Shown: positions 29,780-40,449 of the stretch, one piece after another
Numbering within the stretch: the first letter of the stretch is position 1
How the letters are laid out: each line of letters starts with the position of its first letter
Assembly (NCBI GenBank): GCA_963205435.1
Contig: CAUJIV010000028.1
Span: 49,540 to 113,539, forward strand
DNA length: 64,000 bases
DNA from: Pseudomonadota bacterium
Lineage (GTDB): Bacteria > Pseudomonadota > Gammaproteobacteria > Burkholderiales > Rhodocyclaceae
Reading direction: 5' to 3'
Translations under genes and position numbers: made by a program
Notes under the pieces: generated by a model
The model's database searches: none
Told to the model about the DNA's origin: nothing
Seen by the model: only the letters and a program-made list of their open reading frames with translations

Positions 29780-30885
29780 GCGCGCTCTCGCCGATCAAGG
29801 ACATCATCGCCGACATCCGCGACGGCCGCATGGTCATCCTGGTCGACGAGGAGGACCGCGAGAACGAGGGCGACCTCGTGCTGGCCGCCGAATACGTCAC
29901 GCCCGAGGCCATCAACTTCATGGCCAAGCACGGCCGCGGCCTGATCTGCCTGACGCTGACCGAGGCGCGCTGCCGCCAGCTGGAGCTGCCGCTGATGGTG
30001 CGCGAGAACCGCTCCTCGCACGGCACCGCCTTCACCGTCTCGATCGAGGCGGCCGAGGGCGTCACCACCGGCATCTCGGCGCACGACCGCGCCCGCACCG
30101 TGCAGGCCGCCGTGGCGCGGCGGGCCAGCCCGGGCGACATCGTCCAGCCCGGCCACATCTTCCCGCTGATGGCGCAGAACGGCGGCGTGCTGGTGCGCGC
30201 CGGCCATACCGAGGCCGGCTGCGACCTCGCCCAGCTGGCCGGCTGCGAGCCGGCCGCCGTGATCTGCGAGATCCTGAAGGACGACGGCACCATGGCGCGG
30301 CTGCCCGATCTGGTCGAGTTCGCCAGGGCGCACGGCCTGAAGATCGGCGCCATCGCCGACCTGATCCGCTACCGCAGCGAGAATGAGGCGCTGGTCGAGC
30401 GCATCGCCGAGAAGAACGTCTCCTGCATGCACGGCGAGTTCCACCTCGTCGCCTACCGCGACAAGACCGCCGGCGACGTGCATCTGGCCCTGGTCAAGGG
30501 GCACATCGACCCGGAAGCGGAAACCCTGGTGCGCGTGCACGAGCCGATCACCGTGCTCGACTTCCTCGACTGCCACAGCGACCGCCACAGCTTCAGCATC
30601 GACCGCGCCATGCGCACCATCGCCGCCCATGGCAACGGCGTCCTCGTGCTGCTGCGCCGGGCCAGTTCGACGCCGGACCTGGTCGCCGCCCTGCAGGACG
30701 ACGACGCCGCGACGCGACCGGCCGTCAAATGGGATCCGCGCCTCTACGGCACCGGCGCGCAGATCCTGCGCGACCTCGGCGTGCGCCGCATGAAGCTGCT
30801 CGCCAGCCCGCGCCGCATGCCGAGCATGGCCGGCTTCCAGCTCGAGATCACCAGCTACCTGTCGCCGGAAGAGGCGGCCGGCTGA
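29776..30885 (+). CDS. 3,4-dihydroxy-2-butanone-4-phosphate synthase with degenerate GTP cyclohydrolase II-like domain
   Basis: [38 protein letters not shown]-terminal half lacks the CDCG cysteine motif of functional RibA. Confidence 0.95.
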   Translation: MSALSPIKDIIADIRDGRMVILVDEEDRENEGDLVLAAEYVTPEAINFMAKHGRGLICLTLTEARCRQLELPLMVRENRSSHGTAFTVSIEAAEGVTTGISAHDRARTVQAAVARRASPGDIVQPGHIFPLMAQNGGVLVRAGHTEAGCDLAQLAGCEPAAVICEILKDDGTMARLPDLVEFARAHGLKIGAIADLIRYRSENEALVERIAEKNVSCMHGEFHLVAYRDKTAGDVHLALVKGHIDPEAETLVRVHEPITVLDFLDCHSDRHSFSIDRAMRTIAAHGNGVLVLLRRASSTPDLVAALQDDDAATRPAVKWDPRLYGTGAQILRDLGVRRMKLLASPRRMPSMAGFQLEITSYLSPEEAAG

Positions 30886-30956
30886 GAATCGGAGCGGGCT
30901 GGGCGCGCGATGCGCGTCGAGCCCCCCGCATGGCAATCCGCAGACAAGGCACGACC

Positions 30957-31430
30957 ATGGCACGCTACGACGACATCGAGGAATTCGAGCCCGACCTGAA
31001 CGGCGCCGGCCTGCGCATCGGCATCGCCATGAGCCGCTTCAACGGCGACATCGGCGAGGGGCTGCTCGGCGGCTGCGCGGCGGAGCTGGCGCGCCTCGGC
31101 GTGCGCCCCGCCGACATGCTGATCGTCACCGCCCCCGGCGCGCTCGAGCTGCCGCTGCTGCTGCAGACCATGGCGCAAAGCGGGCGTTTCGACGCGCTGG
31201 TGGCGCTCGGCGCCGTCATCCGCGGCGAGACCTACCATTTCGAGGTCGTCTCCAACGAGTCGGCGCGCGGCATCACCGACGCGCAGCTCGCCACCGGTGT
31301 GCCGATCGCCAACGGCGTGCTCACCACCGAGGACGACGACCAGGCGCTGGCGCGCATGATGCAAAAGGGCATGGAAGCCGGCCAGGCGGCGGTGGAGATG
31401 GCCAACCTCCAGCGACGGCTGAAGAAATGA
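30957..31430 (+). CDS. ribH: 6,7-dimethyl-8-ribityllumazine synthase
   Basis: [48 protein letters not shown]...[15 protein letters not shown]. Confidence 0.97.
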   Translation: MARYDDIEEFEPDLNGAGLRIGIAMSRFNGDIGEGLLGGCAAELARLGVRPADMLIVTAPGALELPLLLQTMAQSGRFDALVALGAVIRGETYHFEVVSNESARGITDAQLATGVPIANGVLTTEDDDQALARMMQKGMEAGQAAVEMANLQRRLKK

Positions 31431-31518
31431 AGCGGCCAGCACCCCCGGCGCCGTCATCCCCGGCCAGCCCTCGGGCCGCGCCGCGAACGCCGCGCGAAAC
31501 GCGCGCGGCGGCGCGAAA

Positions 31519-31980
31519 ATGAAGTCCCCCCGCCGCCGCGCCCGGGAATTCGCCCTGCAGGGCCTCTACCAGTGGCAGCTCAGTGGCAACGCCCTGCCGG
31601 CGATCGAAGCCCACTTGGCGACAACGCCTGGTTTCGGGAAAATGGACGCCGCGCTGTTCGAGCTCTTGCTGCGCGGCGCCATCGAGGAGGCGGAAGATCT
31701 GCAGGCGCTGATCGAGCCGCAGCTCGACCGCCCCTATGCCGGGCTCTCGCCGGTGGAGCGCGCCATCCTGCTGCTCGCCGCCTTCGAGCTGAAGCGGCAT
31801 GCCGCCGCGCCCGGCAAGGTGGTGATCAACGAGGCGATCGAACTGGCCAAGAGCTATGGCGGAACCGACGGCCACAAATATGTCAATGGCGTGCTGGACA
31901 AGCTCGCCGCAGTGATGCGGCCCGCCGAAGTCGCCCGACCCGGCGGAGTCCGAAAACCCCGCAAAAAGGAGGAAACATGA
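31519..31980 (+). CDS. nusB: transcription antitermination factor NusB
   Basis: RRRAREFALQGLYQWQLSG...VERAILLLAAFELK...VVINEAIELAKSYGGTDGHKYVNGVLDKLA. Confidence 0.97.
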   Translation: MKSPRRRAREFALQGLYQWQLSGNALPAIEAHLATTPGFGKMDAALFELLLRGAIEEAEDLQALIEPQLDRPYAGLSPVERAILLLAAFELKRHAAAPGKVVINEAIELAKSYGGTDGHKYVNGVLDKLAAVMRPAEVARPGGVRKPRKKEET

Positions 31981-32258
31981 GCAAGCAACCCATCGTGCGC
32001 GCCAACCCGCAGACAGCCGAGGACAAGCAGACAAAGCACTACGTCGCCGACTGGTGGGTCTATCTCGGCCTGGCCTTTTTCATCGGCGGACTGATCGCCA
32101 TGACCTATTTCCTGACCCTGCGCGGCGACGCCATCAATGAATTCGGCAAGCCGGGCAGCCATACCGAGATGCCGACGGTGAAGGCGCCGGCCGGCACGGC
32201 ACAGGCCGCTCAGCAGGCCGCGCCAGCCAGCCCGGCTGCCGCCGAAGAAAAGAAATAA
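31977..32258 (+). CDS. small single-TM hypothetical protein
   Basis: MSKQPIVRANPQTAEDKQTKHYVADWWVYLGLAFFIGGLIAMTYFLTLRGDAINEFG; good RBS GGAGGAAAC; overlaps nusB stop. Confidence 0.8.
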   Translation: MSKQPIVRANPQTAEDKQTKHYVADWWVYLGLAFFIGGLIAMTYFLTLRGDAINEFGKPGSHTEMPTVKAPAGTAQAAQQAAPASPAAAEEKK

Positions 32259-32279
32259 GCCGCCTCGCCGGCTGCCGCC

Positions 32280-33239
32280 GTGCCCTCGGAATTCGCGCTG
32301 ATCGCGCGGCATTTCACGCGCCCGGCGCGCCACACGGTGCTGGGCATCGGTGATGACGGCGCGGTGGTGCGGCCGGCTCCCGGCATGGACCTGGTGATCG
32401 CTACCGACATGCTGGTCGCCGGCACCCACTTCGACGGCCAGGCCGATCCCGACGCGATCGGCTGGAAGGCGCTGGCGGTCAATCTCTCCGACCTGGCGGC
32501 CATGGGCGCGCAGCCGCGCTGGGCGGTTCTCGCCGCGGCGCTGCCCGCCGCCGATGAAGACTGGGTCGCCGCCTTCGCCGACGGCCTGTTCGCCTGCGCC
32601 GAGGCCTTCGACGTAGACGTCATCGGCGGCGACACCACGCGCGGGCCGCTCAACATCACGCCGACCGTCTTCGGCGAGCTGCCGCAAGGACAAACACTGA
32701 CCCGCGCCGGCGCGCGGGCCGGCGACGAGCTGTGGCTCTCCGGCGCTCCGGGGCTGGCCGCCCTGGGGCTGCGCCACCGGCAGGGCCGGGCGCAGCTGCG
32801 CGAGGAGATGGCCGGGCACTGCCTGGCGGCGCTCGACCGGCCGCAGCCGCGCGTGGCGCTCGGCCTCGCCCTGCGCGGCCTGGCCACGGCGGCCATCGAC
32901 GTCTCCGACGGCCTGCTGGCCGACATCGGCCACATCTGCGAGCGCTCCGGCCTTGCCGCCGATATCGCATTCGAGTCCCTGCCGCGAGCGGCCCTGGAGG
33001 CCTGCGACGACGTCGACCTGGCCCGGCAATGCCTGCTGGCGGGTGGCGATGACTACGAGCTGGCTTTCGCGGCTCCCCACGAATGCCGCGAGAAAATCCT
33101 CGCCCTGGGCGAGCGCCTCGACCTGCCGCTCAGCCGCATCGGCCGGTTCCGCGCCGGCACGGCCGGAGAAGTGCTGCTGCGCGATGCCGATGGCAGGCCC
33201 ATGCCGGTCGCGCAACGCGGCTTCGATCACTTTGCCTGA
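32280..33239 (+). CDS. thiL: thiamine-monophosphate kinase
   Basis: GTG start; VLGIGDDGAVV, LVIATDMLVAGTHFDG, VAIDVSDGL-type motif, VIGGDTTRGP. Confidence 0.96.
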   Translation: MPSEFALIARHFTRPARHTVLGIGDDGAVVRPAPGMDLVIATDMLVAGTHFDGQADPDAIGWKALAVNLSDLAAMGAQPRWAVLAAALPAADEDWVAAFADGLFACAEAFDVDVIGGDTTRGPLNITPTVFGELPQGQTLTRAGARAGDELWLSGAPGLAALGLRHRQGRAQLREEMAGHCLAALDRPQPRVALGLALRGLATAAIDVSDGLLADIGHICERSGLAADIAFESLPRAALEACDDVDLARQCLLAGGDDYELAFAAPHECREKILALGERLDLPLSRIGRFRAGTAGEVLLRDADGRPMPVAQRGFDHFA

Positions 33240-33307
33240 AGCGCGCACATGCTGCATCAAGCGCGACGCGTCGCGGCGCCGGTCGTGATTGCCGGGACGG
33301 CCTTGTC

Positions 33308-33790
33308 ATGAAGCCTGATCTCAAGTTCCTCTTCGCCCACCCGGCCCATTTCATCGCCCTGGGTATTGGCAGCGGCCTGTCGCCTGTGGCTCCCGGCACG
33401 GCCGGCACCCTGGCCGCCTGGCTGCTCTTCCCCCTGATCCGGCCGCATTTCTCCGACACCGGCTTCCTCCTCTTCCTGCTGGCGGCCTTCGCCGTCGCCG
33501 GCCTCGCCGCCGGACGGGCCGGCCGCGCGCTGGGCGCCGCCGACCATCCGGCCATCGTCTGCGACGAAATCGTGCCCTTCTGGCTGGTCCTGCTGATGAC
33601 GCCGGCAGGCTGGCCCTGGCAGCTGGCGGCCTTCGCCGCCTTCCGCTTCTTCGACATCGCCAAGCCGCAGCCGGCCCGCTGGATCGATGAACACATGAAA
33701 AGCGGCCTCGGCGTCATGCTCGACGACCTCGTGGCTGCCGGCTATGCCCTGCTCGCCCTCGCCCTGCTCAAGCTCGTCGTCGATGGATAG
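33308..33790 (+). CDS. pgpA: phosphatidylglycerophosphatase A
   Basis: GIGSGLSPVAPGTAGTLAAW, ADHPAIVCDEIVPFW, FRFFDIAKPQPARWID. Confidence 0.96.
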   Translation: MKPDLKFLFAHPAHFIALGIGSGLSPVAPGTAGTLAAWLLFPLIRPHFSDTGFLLFLLAAFAVAGLAAGRAGRALGAADHPAIVCDEIVPFWLVLLMTPAGWPWQLAAFAAFRFFDIAKPQPARWIDEHMKSGLGVMLDDLVAAGYALLALALLKLVVDG

Positions 33791-34277
33791 GGAACTGGAA
33801 ACGCTGGCGCGGGCGGTCGGCCAGGCGCTGCTGGCAAGAAAGTTGATGCTTGCTTGCGCGGAATCCTGCACGGGAGGCTGGGTCTCCCAGGTCGTCACGG
33901 CGATCGACGGCAGTTCGCAGTGGTTCGAGCGCGGGCTGGTCACCTATTCCAATGCCGCCAAGCAGGAACTCCTCGGCGTGCGCGCAGCCACCCTGCGGCG
34001 CGACGGCGCCGTCAGCGAGGCCGTCGTCCTCGAGATGGCGGCGGGGGCGCTAAAGCTCAGCCATGCCCAGGCGGCGCTGGCCGTCTCGGGTGTCGCCGGT
34101 CCTTCCGGTGGCTCACCGGATAAGCCAGTGGGCACCGTATGCTTCGCCTGGGTGCTGCAGGACGGGACATCGATGGCGGAGACGATGCGTTTCTCCGGCG
34201 ACCGCGAGGCGGTGCGCAGGCAGTCGGTCATCCACGCCTTGCAAGGCCTGCTGAGGACGCTTTCAAGCAAGCACTGA
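33783..34277 (+). CDS. CinA family nicotinamide-nucleotide amidohydrolase
   Basis: MLACAESCTGGWVSQVVTAIDGSSQWFERGLVTYSNAAKQELLGV; AVSGVAGPSGGSPDKPVGTV. Confidence 0.94.
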   Translation: MDRELETLARAVGQALLARKLMLACAESCTGGWVSQVVTAIDGSSQWFERGLVTYSNAAKQELLGVRAATLRRDGAVSEAVVLEMAAGALKLSHAQAALAVSGVAGPSGGSPDKPVGTVCFAWVLQDGTSMAETMRFSGDREAVRRQSVIHALQGLLRTLSSKH

Positions 34278-34383
34278 CTAACTGATAATATTATGTTTTA
34301 AAATGATATTATGACTTGCGCTGGCTGGAGGCGATCAGGCAAGGAGTGTGCCATAATTCAACCGCACTGATTGAGGAATGACC

Positions 34384-35406
34384 ATGGATGACAACAAGAG
34401 CAAGGCGCTTTCGGCGGCTCTGGCGCAAATCGAGAAACAGTTCGGCAAGGGCTCGATCATGCGGCTTGGCGACGGCGAGGTGGATCGCGATCTCCAGGTC
34501 GTCTCGACCGGCTCGCTCGGCCTCGACATCGCACTGGGCGTCGGCGGCCTGCCGCGCGGCCGCGTCGTTGAGATCTACGGGCCCGAGTCTTCGGGCAAGA
34601 CAACGCTCACCCTGCAGGTCATCGCCGAGATGCAGAAGCTCGGCGGCACGGCCGCCTTCATCGACGCCGAGCACGCGCTCGACCCGCAGTATGCCGCCAA
34701 GCTCGGCGTCAACGTCGCCGACCTGCTGATCTCCCAGCCCGACACCGGCGAACAGGCGCTGGAGATCGCCGACATGCTGGTGCGCTCGGGCGGCATCGAC
34801 GTCGTGGTGATCGACTCGGTCGCGGCGCTGACGCCGAGGGCCGAGATCGAGGGCGAGATGGGCGACCAGCTGCCCGGCCTGCAGGCGCGCCTGATGAGCC
34901 AGGCCCTGCGCAAGCTCACCGCCAACATCAAGCGCACCAATACCCTGGTCATCTTCATCAACCAGATTCGCATGAAGATCGGCGTCATGTTCGGCAATCC
35001 CGAGACGACCACCGGCGGCAACGCGCTGAAGTTCTATTCCTCGGTGCGCCTCGACATCCGCCGCACCGGCAGCATCAAGAAGGGCGACGAGGTGATCGGC
35101 TCGGAGACGCGCGTGAAGGTGGTCAAGAACAAGGTGGCGCCGCCCTTCCGCCAGGCCGAATTCGACATCCTCTACGGCGAGGGCATCTCGCGCGAGGGCG
35201 AGATCATCGAGCTGGGCGTCAGCCACAAGCTGATCGAGAAATCCGGCGCCTGGTACTCCTACAACGGCGAGCGCATTGGCCAGGGCAAGGACAACGCGCG
35301 CGAATACCTGAGGGAGCATCCGCAGACGGCGCGCGAGATCGAGAACAAGGTGCGCGCCGCCGTTGGCGTCGCCGAGCAGCAGCCGCTGGCCGCGGCCGAG
35401 GCTTGA
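34384..35406 (+). CDS. recA: recombinase RecA
   Basis: [46 protein letters not shown] spacing favours the second ATG (track start is 34378). Confidence 0.98.
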   Translation: MDDNKSKALSAALAQIEKQFGKGSIMRLGDGEVDRDLQVVSTGSLGLDIALGVGGLPRGRVVEIYGPESSGKTTLTLQVIAEMQKLGGTAAFIDAEHALDPQYAAKLGVNVADLLISQPDTGEQALEIADMLVRSGGIDVVVIDSVAALTPRAEIEGEMGDQLPGLQARLMSQALRKLTANIKRTNTLVIFINQIRMKIGVMFGNPETTTGGNALKFYSSVRLDIRRTGSIKKGDEVIGSETRVKVVKNKVAPPFRQAEFDILYGEGISREGEIIELGVSHKLIEKSGAWYSYNGERIGQGKDNAREYLREHPQTAREIENKVRAAVGVAEQQPLAAAEA

Positions 35407-35837
35407 GCGGAGAACTGAAAGCGAAGGCGCTGCGGCTGCTCGCCCGGCGCGAGCACTCCCGCGCCGAGCTGGCACGCAAGCTCTCCGCCGAGCCGGCGGC
35501 CGACAGCCTCGACGCGGTGCTCGACCAGCTCGAGGCGGCCGGCCTGCTCTCCGACCGGCGCTACGCCGAGTCGCTGGTTGCCGCGCGCTCGGCGCGCTAC
35601 GGCAGCGCCCGCCTGCGGCAGGATCTCAGGTCGCGCGGCATCGCCGACGAGATCATCGCCGCCGCCCTGTCCGGCGAGGCCGGCGACGAGTTCGCCCGGG
35701 CGCGCCACATCTGGCAGCGCAAGTTCGGCCGCATGCCCGCCGACCGCGCCGATTACGCGCGCCAGGCGCGCTTCCTGCAGGCCCGCGGCTTCGCCGGCGA
35801 CGTCATCCGCCAGGTGCTGAAGGGGAAGGACGCATGA
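35403..35837 (+). CDS. recX: regulatory protein RecX
   Basis: [22 protein letters not shown]...[20 protein letters not shown]; directly follows recA. Confidence 0.94.
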   Translation: MSGELKAKALRLLARREHSRAELARKLSAEPAADSLDAVLDQLEAAGLLSDRRYAESLVAARSARYGSARLRQDLRSRGIADEIIAAALSGEAGDEFARARHIWQRKFGRMPADRADYARQARFLQARGFAGDVIRQVLKGKDA

Positions 35838-36556
35838 GCCTGCTCAGGGTCGCCGGCCTGCGCAAGAAGTACAAGTCGCGCACTGTCGTCAAGGACGTCT
35901 CCTTCGAGGTGCGCAGCGGCGAGGTGGTCGGCCTGCTAGGACCCAACGGCGCCGGCAAGACCACCTGCTTCTACATGATCGTCGGCCTGGTGAGCGTCGA
36001 CGGCGGCGAGATCGACATCGACGGCAGGCGGCTCACCCACATGCCGATCCACCGCCGCGCCCGGCTCGGCCTGTCCTACCTGCCACAGGAGATCTCGGTG
36101 TTCCGCAAGCTCAGCGTGGCCGACAACATCCGCGCCGTCCTCGAGCTGCAGCCCCTCTCCGAAGAGCAGATCGAGCAGCGCCTCGACGAGTTGCTCGGCG
36201 AGCTGCACATCGAGCAACTGCGCGACAACACCGCCGTCTCGCTCTCCGGCGGCGAGCGTCGCCGCGTCGAGATCGCGCGCGCGCTCGCCACCAGCCCGGC
36301 CTTCATCCTGCTCGACGAGCCGTTCGCCGGCGTCGACCCGATCGCCGTGCTCGACATCCAGAAGATCATCCGCTTCCTCAAGGAGCGCGGCATCGGCGTG
36401 CTGATCACCGACCACAACGTGCGCGAGACGCTGGGCATCTGCGACCACGCCTACATCATCAACGAGGGCGAGGTGCTGGCCGCCGGCAGGCCGGAGGAAA
36501 TCGTCTACAATGAAAGCGTGCGCAGGGTCTACCTGGGCGAGCACTTCCGCCTGTAG
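35834..36556 (+). CDS. lptB: LPS export ABC transporter ATP-binding protein LptB
   Basis: [74 protein letters not shown]. Confidence 0.97.
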   Translation: MSLLRVAGLRKKYKSRTVVKDVSFEVRSGEVVGLLGPNGAGKTTCFYMIVGLVSVDGGEIDIDGRRLTHMPIHRRARLGLSYLPQEISVFRKLSVADNIRAVLELQPLSEEQIEQRLDELLGELHIEQLRDNTAVSLSGGERRRVEIARALATSPAFILLDEPFAGVDPIAVLDIQKIIRFLKERGIGVLITDHNVRETLGICDHAYIINEGEVLAAGRPEEIVYNESVRRVYLGEHFRL

Positions 36557-36592
36557 CGCCCGAAACCGACCGCGCCGCCCCGCTACCGGCCG

Positions 36593-38005
36593 ATGAAACA
36601 AGCGCTCCAGCTCAAGATCTCGCAGCACCTGGCCCTGACGCCGCAGCTGCAGCAATCGATCCGTCTGCTGCAGCTGTCTACCCTCGAGCTGAACCAGGAG
36701 ATCGAGAACATCCTGCAGGAGAACCCGCTGCTCGAACGTGAGGACGAGCCGGCGACGGTCTTCGCGCCGGCGGGCGAGGCACCGCAGCCCGCTGCCGGGC
36801 CGGTGGACGGTGGCACCGCCACGGCGGATTACGACGAGGCCGGGCGCGACGACTGGCCGGTCGAGATGGCCGCCGCCGCGCCGCGCGACGAGCGCAACGA
36901 CGACGAGCCCGGCTACGCCGAGGTCCAGGCGGCGGCCACTTCGCTGCGCGATCACCTCTGCGACCAGCTGGCGATGCTGCTGCTGCCGGAGCGCGATCGC
37001 AGCCTGGTGCGCCTGCTGATCGAGGCGCTCGACGACGACGGCTACCTCGCGCAAAGCCTCGAGGAACTGGCCGGGCTGCTGCCCGACGAGCTGGAAGTGG
37101 ATGTCGACGAGCTGCAGATCGCCCTGCGCCACCTGCAGAACTTCGATCCGCCCGGCGTCGGCGCGCGCAATGCCGCCGAGTGCCTGGCGCTGCAGCTGGA
37201 CGGCCTGCCGCCGGCGCCGGTGCGCGAGCTGGCGCTGCAGATCGCGCGCAATCACCTCGACCTGCTGGCGGCGCGCGACTATGCGCGGCTGAAGAAGGCG
37301 ACCGGCTGCGGCGAGGAGGCGCTGCGCGAGGCGCAGGCGCTGATCCGCTCGCTCAATCCGCGCCCCGGCGCGCAGTTCTCGCCGGCCGAGACGCGCTACG
37401 TGGTGCCCGATGTCATCGTGCGCAAGGTGCGCGGCCAGTGGTCGGTGTCGCTCAACGGCGAGGCGCTGCCGCGGCTGCGCATCAACCGCCTCTACGCCGA
37501 GATCCTCAAGGGTAACCGCGGCTCCGGCCTGGCCGGCCAGCTGCAGGAAGCGCGCTGGCTGATCAAGAACGTGCAGCAGCGCTTCGAGACCATCCAGCGC
37601 GTCTCGCAGGCCATCGTCGACCGCCAGCGCCAGTTTTTCGACCACGGCGAGGTGGCGATGCGGCCGCTGACCCTGCGCGAGATCGCCGACCAGCTCGGCC
37701 TGCACGAGTCGACCATCTCGCGCGTGACGACGCAGAAATACATGGCAACGCCGCGCGGCGTCTACGAGCTGAAGTATTTCTTCGGCAGCCACGTCGCCAC
37801 CGAGGCCGGCGGCGCCGCCTCGTCGACCGCCATCCGCGCCCTCATCCGCCAGCTGGTCGGCGCCGAGGACGGCAGGAAGCCGCTGTCCGACGCCCAGCTC
37901 GCCGAGATCCTCGGCCAGCAGGGCATCATGGTGGCGCGCCGCACCGTCGCCAAGTACCGCGAGGCGCTCAACATCCCGCCGGTCAGCCTGAGAAAGACCA
38001 TTTGA
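36593..38005 (+). CDS. rpoN: RNA polymerase sigma-54 factor
   Basis: [38 protein letters not shown]; RpoN box [10 protein letters not shown]. Confidence 0.98.
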   Translation: MKQALQLKISQHLALTPQLQQSIRLLQLSTLELNQEIENILQENPLLEREDEPATVFAPAGEAPQPAAGPVDGGTATADYDEAGRDDWPVEMAAAAPRDERNDDEPGYAEVQAAATSLRDHLCDQLAMLLLPERDRSLVRLLIEALDDDGYLAQSLEELAGLLPDELEVDVDELQIALRHLQNFDPPGVGARNAAECLALQLDGLPPAPVRELALQIARNHLDLLAARDYARLKKATGCGEEALREAQALIRSLNPRPGAQFSPAETRYVVPDVIVRKVRGQWSVSLNGEALPRLRINRLYAEILKGNRGSGLAGQLQEARWLIKNVQQRFETIQRVSQAIVDRQRQFFDHGEVAMRPLTLREIADQLGLHESTISRVTTQKYMATPRGVYELKYFFGSHVATEAGGAASSTAIRALIRQLVGAEDGRKPLSDAQLAEILGQQGIMVARRTVAKYREALNIPPVSLRKTI

Positions 38006-38075
38006 GCGGCATCATCCGGTTCAACCCGCTGCCGCGGCGGCCGACGCCGCGGCGCATTTTCGCCAAGGAGCCCGC

Positions 38076-38396
38076 ATGAACATCAACATCACCGGACACC
38101 ACCTCGAGGTCACCCCGGCCATCCGCGACTACGTCCAGGCCAAGCTCGGACGCGCCATCCGCCGCTTCGACCACGTCACGGCGGCGCATGTCATCCTGTC
38201 GGTGGAGAAGCTGCGGCAGAAGGCCGAGGTGACGGTGCACCTGCGCGGCAAGGACATCTTCGTCGAGGCGCAGGACGAGAACCTGTATGCCAGCATCGAC
38301 GCCCTCGCCGACAAGCTCGACCGCCAGGTGGTCAAGCACAAGGAAAAGATCGGCAGCCATGCGCATGAAGGAATCAAGCGGCAGCCCGCCGAATAG
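38076..38396 (+). CDS. hpf: ribosome hibernation promoting factor
   Basis: MNINITGHHLEVTPAIRDYVQAKLGRAIRRFDHV. Confidence 0.95.
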   Translation: MNINITGHHLEVTPAIRDYVQAKLGRAIRRFDHVTAAHVILSVEKLRQKAEVTVHLRGKDIFVEAQDENLYASIDALADKLDRQVVKHKEKIGSHAHEGIKRQPAE

Positions 38397-38529
38397 GCCG
38401 TCGCAGCGGGCTGCCCCAGGCCGGGCTTTCCGGGTATAATTCTCCGCTTCGGCAAGCCCAGCGAGCCCCCGCCCCCCTGCCCTGACGCCGCGCGTATCCT
38501 GTCTCCCTCCCTCCGGTGGCCCGTCCGCA

Positions 38530-39015
38530 ATGAACCAGATCGCCAAGCTCCTGCCGCTCGCCAACGTCGAGGCCGGGCTGGAGGCCAGCAGCAAGAAGCG
38601 CGTCTTCGAGCAGGCCGGCATCCTGTTCGAGAACAACCAGGGCATCGGCCGCAGCGTCGTCTTCGACAGCCTCTTCGCGCGGGAGAAGCTCGGCTCGACC
38701 GGGCTCGGCCAGGGCGTGGCCATCCCGCACGGCCGCATCAAGGGGCTGAAGGAGGCGACCGGCGCCTTCCTGCGCCTGTCCGCCCCGGTGCAGTTCGACG
38801 CCCCCGACGGCAAGCCGGTCAGCCTGCTGTTCGTCCTGCTGGTGCCGGAACAGGCCACCGAGCAGCACCTGCAGATCCTCTCCGAGCTGGCGCAGATGTT
38901 CTCCGACCGCGGCTTCCGCGAGCAACTGCTCGCCGCGACCGATGCCGCCGCCCTCCATTCGCTGTTCTGCCGCTGGGAACCCCATGCAGCAGGCGAACGT
39001 CGCGCGGCTGTTTGA
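38530..39015 (+). CDS. ptsN: PTS IIA-like nitrogen regulatory protein
   Basis: [29 protein letters not shown] phosphoacceptor His region. Confidence 0.96.
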   Translation: MNQIAKLLPLANVEAGLEASSKKRVFEQAGILFENNQGIGRSVVFDSLFAREKLGSTGLGQGVAIPHGRIKGLKEATGAFLRLSAPVQFDAPDGKPVSLLFVLLVPEQATEQHLQILSELAQMFSDRGFREQLLAATDAAALHSLFCRWEPHAAGERRAAV

Positions 39016-39916
39016 CTACCACCGGGAATCGCTCCAGCTGCTGCACGTCTGCGGCAATCTCGACACGCCCATCCGCGTCAACCTGCCGCACGCCTCGCCG
39101 GCCGACCTGATCGGTCACCTCAACCTGATCCATCCCGACCGCATCCAGGTCATCGGCGCGGCGGAAATCAACTGGAGCGGCAAGCAGCACGCGATCCGCG
39201 TCTCGCGCCACATGCACGAGATCATCGCGGCGCGCCCGCCCGCCGTCATCGTCGCCGACGGCTGCCCGGTGCCGGCCTACGTGCAGGAGGCCTGCGCGCA
39301 ATCGGATACCGCCCTGTTCTCGACGCCGCAATCGGCCGCCGCGGTCATCGACCTGCTGCGCATCTGGCTGTCGCGCCACCTCGCCGAAACCGTGGAGCTG
39401 CATGCCGTCATGATGGACGTGCTCGGCATGGGCGTGCTGATCACCGGCGACTCGGGCGTCGGCAAGAGCGAGCTGGCGCTGGAGCTGATCTCGCGCGGCC
39501 ACGGCCTGGTCGCCGACGACGTCGTCGAGATCGCCCGCGTCGCGCCGAATTCCCTCGAGGCGCGCTGCCCGCCGATGCTGCGCGACTACCTCGAGGTGCG
39601 CGGCCTCGGCGTGCTGAACATCCGCACCATCTTCGGCGAGTCGGCCAGCCGGCGCAAGATGAAGCTGAAGCTGATCGTGCACCTGCTGCGGCCGCAGAAG
39701 GGCGCGCCGGACATCGACCGCCTGCCGCTGGGGGCAGAGACCGAGGAGATCCTCGGCGTGCCGGTGCGCAAGGTCAGCATTCCCGTGGCGGCCGGCCGCA
39801 ACCTGGCCGTGCTGCTGGAGGCCGCCGTGCGCTCGACCATCCTGCTGCTGCGCGGCATCGACAGCACGCAGGAGTTCGTCGAGCGGCACAAGCGGGCGAT
39901 GGAAGGCGGCGGCTGA
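38984..39916 (+). CDS. hprK: HPr kinase/phosphorylase
   Basis: Walker [46 protein letters not shown]. Confidence 0.97.
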   Translation: MQQANVARLFDYHRESLQLLHVCGNLDTPIRVNLPHASPADLIGHLNLIHPDRIQVIGAAEINWSGKQHAIRVSRHMHEIIAARPPAVIVADGCPVPAYVQEACAQSDTALFSTPQSAAAVIDLLRIWLSRHLAETVELHAVMMDVLGMGVLITGDSGVGKSELALELISRGHGLVADDVVEIARVAPNSLEARCPPMLRDYLEVRGLGVLNIRTIFGESASRRKMKLKLIVHLLRPQKGAPDIDRLPLGAETEEILGVPVRKVSIPVAAGRNLAVLLEAAVRSTILLLRGIDSTQEFVERHKRAMEGGG

Positions 39917-39998
39917 GGCCTGTCAACCCGGCCGGCGGCAGCACGTTGTTGTTTCTGCGGCGTTTCGCCGCGCCACCCCTGAACGAGGAGAACCTCAC

Positions 39999-40346
39999 AT
40001 GCACAAGCTGATTCTGGCAGCGGCCGCCTCCCTCCTGGCCGCCAACCTGGCCCTGGCGCAGGCGCCCGCCGCCGGCAACAAGAAAGCGCCTTCGGAAAAG
40101 CAGCTCCAGCAGCAGGAGCGCATGAAGGCCTGCAACCAGGAAGCCGGCGACAAGAACCTGAAGGGCGACGAGCGCAAGAAATTCATGAGCGACTGCCTCA
40201 AGCAGCGCCAGGCCAGCCAGCAGGAGAAAATGAAGCTCTGCAACCAGGAAGCCGGCCAGAAGAGCCTCAAGGGCGACGCGCGCAAGGCCTTCATGAGCGA
40301 ATGCCTGAGGGGCGACAAGGCCGCGGCCGCGCCCGCCCGCCAGTAA
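39999..40346 (+). CDS. PsiF repeat-containing secreted protein
   Basis: Signal peptide; two tandem units ERMKACNQEAGDKNLKGDERKKFMSDCLK / EKMKLCNQEAGQKSLKGDARKAFMSECLR. Confidence 0.92.
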   Translation: MHKLILAAAASLLAANLALAQAPAAGNKKAPSEKQLQQQERMKACNQEAGDKNLKGDERKKFMSDCLKQRQASQQEKMKLCNQEAGQKSLKGDARKAFMSECLRGDKAAAAPARQ

Positions 40347-40367
40347 GCCACGCCATCCTTCGCAGCA

Positions 40368-40411
40368 CCCGCCCCGGCGCAGCCGCTCGGTTGTGCCGGA
40401 GCGGGTTTTTT
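40368..40411 (+). terminator. rho-independent terminator
   Basis: CCCGCCCCGGCGCAGCC-GCTC-GGTTGTGCCGGAGCGGG followed by TTTTTT. Confidence 0.85.
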
Positions 40412-40449
40412 GACACAATCGGCGCACGCTTTCCTCCGTATCAAGGCAG

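Noticed and set aside
35470-35490. sigma-54 -24/-12 promoter (CTGGCACGCAAGCT)
   Set aside because: Lacks the TTGC -12 element at the correct spacing and lies within recX
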